This document shows, piece by piece, positions 62,150-64,000 of a stretch of 64,000 nt of DNA (its first letter is position 1; each line of letters begins with the position of its first letter). Origin of the DNA: Meiothermus sp. (GTDB lineage Bacteria > Deinococcota > Deinococci > Deinococcales > Thermaceae). The notes under the pieces were generated by a model. That model was not told the origin of the DNA. It ran no database searches and worked only from the letters and a program-made list of their open reading frames with translations. The DNA is taken from assembly GCF_026004055.1 (NCBI RefSeq), contig NZ_BPIJ01000001.1:124001-188000 (forward strand). The letters are read 5' to 3'. The translations under genes and the position numbers were made by a program.

Positions 62150-63058
62150 ATGGAACCTACATTTTCCTCTACCAGAGAAGTGCGCAGATTTTCTTGGGGG
62201 CTCGCGCTGTCGTGGTTGCTGCTGGTGGTAATGATCTTTGTTACCCTGTTTCCATTGTGGGTAGTACTCAAGACGGCCATTACCCCCGCCAAGGATCTTT
62301 TTGCTGAGTCCACCAGGCTTTTCCCCAGCTCGCCGACCCTGATTAATTTTGAGCGGGTACTGGGTTTCTTAAGCCTCGAGCAAAACCAGGCAGCAGGAGG
62401 CTCCGGAGCGGTAATCAACTTCGCACACGCACTGCGCAACTCCCTGCTCTTTACCGCCTGTGTGGTGATCTTCCAGACCTTTTTTAGCGCCCTGGCGGCT
62501 TATGCCTTTGCCCGCTTGAAATTTCCTGGTCGAGACCTGATTTTCTTTCTGTTTTTATCGGCCACCATGATTCCGGGCGTGGTGCTGTTCATACCCAATT
62601 TCATCCTTATGCGCGATCTGGGCTGGCTCAACACCTTCCAGGGAATGGTAGCGCCTTATGTCCTGATGGCGCCTTTTGCGGTGTTCTTCCTGCGGCAGTT
62701 TTTCCTTTCGATGCCCAAAGAACTCGAGGAGGCCGCTTACCTGGATGGGGCTTCGCCTTTTTACATCTTCTGGCGGCTGGTGCTGCCTCTTAGCAAAACC
62801 CCTATCGCCACCTTAAGTATCCTGACCGCCATTGCTACCTGGAACGAGTTCTTTTGGCCCTACATTGTGGCCAGGGGAGATGAATGGCAGGTGATTACGG
62901 TGGCCCTCAAGGCCTTCCAATCGCAGTCGCCCCAGGGTGGTGCGGACTGGACCGGAATTATGGCAGCAACGTCCCTGGCAATCATTCCGGTGATCATCCT
63001 GCTGGTGGTGTTGGGGCGTCAGGTGGTGGAATCGCTGCAATTCAGTGGCGTGAAATGA
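62150..63058 (+). CDS. Sugar ABC transporter permease, MalG/UgpE type
   Basis: The 302-residue partner permease has six helices. The first is SWLLLVVMIFVTLFPLWVVLKTA; the EAA loop is EEAAYLDGASPFYIFWRLVLPLSK; the C-terminus is short as in MalG-type proteins. The stretch at ~75-95 (NQAAGGSGAVINF) is a periplasmic insertion. AAGG lies ahead of the ATG. Pairs with the upstream MalF-type subunit to form the membrane channel. Confidence 0.93.
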   Translation: MEPTFSSTREVRRFSWGLALSWLLLVVMIFVTLFPLWVVLKTAITPAKDLFAESTRLFPSSPTLINFERVLGFLSLEQNQAAGGSGAVINFAHALRNSLLFTACVVIFQTFFSALAAYAFARLKFPGRDLIFFLFLSATMIPGVVLFIPNFILMRDLGWLNTFQGMVAPYVLMAPFAVFFLRQFFLSMPKELEEAAYLDGASPFYIFWRLVLPLSKTPIATLSILTAIATWNEFFWPYIVARGDEWQVITVALKAFQSQSPQGGADWTGIMAATSLAIIPVIILLVVLGRQVVESLQFSGVK

Positions 63059-63131
63059 CGTAAAGGAGGCTTGAGAAAAAGCGGAGAGAGATCGGCAAAC
63101 CCGTCCTAGGCTTCTTTTTTGGAGGATAAAC

Positions 63132-64000
63132 ATGAAACAACTGACTCAAAAAGTAGGGATGCTGGCCATTGCAGGTTTCCTGGGTACGGCACTGGCCCAG
63201 ACCGAGGTCTCTTACTGGTTGTGGGATGCCAACCAGAAGCCTGCATACGAAGCTTGTGCGGCCGAGTTCAGCAAGCAAAATCCCAACATCCGTGTAAAGA
63301 TTGAGCAAAAAGGCTGGGATGACTACTGGACCAGCATTACCACGGGCTTCGTTGCGGGTACCGCTCCCGATGTCTTTACCAGCCATCTGGCCAAGTACCC
63401 CGAGTTTGCGCTCAACAACCAGATTGTTGACCTAACCCCTTACATCAAGCGGGATAATCTGGACACCAAAATCTACTATCCCGGCCTCTACGATTTATGG
63501 GGAAAAGACGGCAAGCAGTATGGTTTGCCTAAGGATTGGGACACCGTTGCCATTGTCTACAACAAGAAAATGTTGAGAGAGGCGGGGGTCACAGAAGCGC
63601 AGATCAAGAACTGGACTTGGAATCCCAAGGACGGCGGCACCTTCGGTCAGATTCTGGCCCGTCTAACCAAAGATAAGAACGGCAACAATGCCTTGAGCCC
63701 TCGCTTCGACCCGAAAAACGTGGTGCAGTACGGCTGGGTTAGCCCCAATGGGGGAGGGTACGGTCAGACCGAGTGGAGCTGGCTGGCTGTTTCTAACGGT
63801 TTCAAGTTCAACGATGGTCCGTGGTCGCGCAAGTACTACTACGATAGCCCCAAGCTGGCCGAGACCATCCAGTGGCTAGCCGACCTCGGGCTGAAGCGAG
63901 GTATTGCCGTGCCCTTCAAGGATCTGCCCACCAGCGGTGGTGTTGAGCCGCTTTTTACCTCAGGGAAAGCAGCCATGATGCCCCAGGGCTCTTGGATGAT
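63132..64000 (+). CDS. Sugar ABC transporter substrate-binding protein (3' end cut by window)
   Basis: The first 289 residues are visible and the frame is open to the window edge. A signal peptide (LAIAGFLGTALAQ) precedes a family 1 extracellular solute-binding domain: VSYWLWDANQKPAYEACAAEF, then TTGFVAGTAPDVFTSH, YGLPKDWDTVAIVYNKKML and LFTSGKAAMMPQGSWM. These proteins capture oligosaccharides or sugar alcohols for import. GGAGG lies 6 nt ahead of the ATG. It follows the two permeases by 73 bp, the reverse of the common order. Confidence 0.93.
   Translation, partial: MKQLTQKVGMLAIAGFLGTALAQTEVSYWLWDANQKPAYEACAAEFSKQNPNIRVKIEQKGWDDYWTSITTGFVAGTAPDVFTSHLAKYPEFALNNQIVDLTPYIKRDNLDTKIYYPGLYDLWGKDGKQYGLPKDWDTVAIVYNKKMLREAGVTEAQIKNWTWNPKDGGTFGQILARLTKDKNGNNALSPRFDPKNVVQYGWVSPNGGGYGQTEWSWLAVSNGFKFNDGPWSRKYYYDSPKLAETIQWLADLGLKRGIAVPFKDLPTSGGVEPLFTSGKAAMMPQGSWM

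Overview
The window looks like a chromosomal segment of a Meiothermus-type member of the Deinococcota. The evidence is a GC-rich composition, very frequent CTCGAG hexamers inside genes, many genes whose start codon lies 6-8 nt after a TANNNT -10 box (leaderless transcripts), and family signatures such as bacillithiol-type BshA and a type II pantothenate kinase. No rRNA, tRNA or CRISPR array was seen. The species assignment is inference.

Layout. 1-3.4 kb: end of a thiolase, two small repeat elements, a DUF1801 gene, two RibD_C/DHFR-like reductases and a lipoprotein. 3.8-8.9 kb: two acyl-CoA dehydrogenases, an LvaA/ACAD10-type phosphotransferase and an agmatinase-family gene. 8.85-10.95 kb: a small foreign island that reads as a decayed integron. 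It has a truncated integron integrase fused in frame to an antitoxin-like HTH domain, an attI-like core, and two divergent cassette genes each followed by an attC-like site. The first cassette gene has a Card1/DUF1887-like PD-(D/E)XK nuclease domain and the second is an orphan. 11-21.6 kb: hydrolase, GNAT, GH1 beta-glucosidase, PepF-like peptidase, a metzincin lipoprotein, proB-proA and a YihY-like membrane protein. 21.7-25 kb: a riboflavin-type ABC system, with ATPase and permease fused in one chain and an FMN riboswitch in front of the binding protein. 25-34 kb: VOC protein, sugar-nucleotide reductase, CoaW-like kinase, serine protease, ispG, a 64-residue orphan, a thioredoxin-like protein, manA, a phosphoesterase and an SDR. 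34.2-38.7 kb: flavin reductase, MhqD-like esterase, ring-cleaving dioxygenase, YceI protein and two HxlR regulators, resembling an electrophile/quinone response cluster. 38.8-50.4 kb: beta-barrel-like protein, groESL, SpoU methyltransferase, DUF1517 protein, lon, mscL, bshA and an MFS transporter. 50.5-56.7 kb: rpsO, pnp, rnj and guaA. 57-60.3 kb: a membrane pseudokinase-like protein with five 24-residue repeats, a Nudix hydrolase and ribF. 61.1 kb to the end: a sugar ABC transporter operon (two permeases, then a binding protein cut by the window edge).

Short non-coding mobile elements punctuate the window. Family A is about 271 bp with terminal inverted repeats (three copies, one carrying a nested 124-bp element with a TTA duplication). 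Family B is about 340 bp with 13-bp ends matching GTGGTCTGGTAAC (three full copies, solo ends and one decayed copy). Family C is 88 bp (two copies, with the hairpin loop inverted between them). Family B repeatedly lies exactly at a stop codon and carries a hairpin followed by a T tract, so it probably works as a portable terminator.
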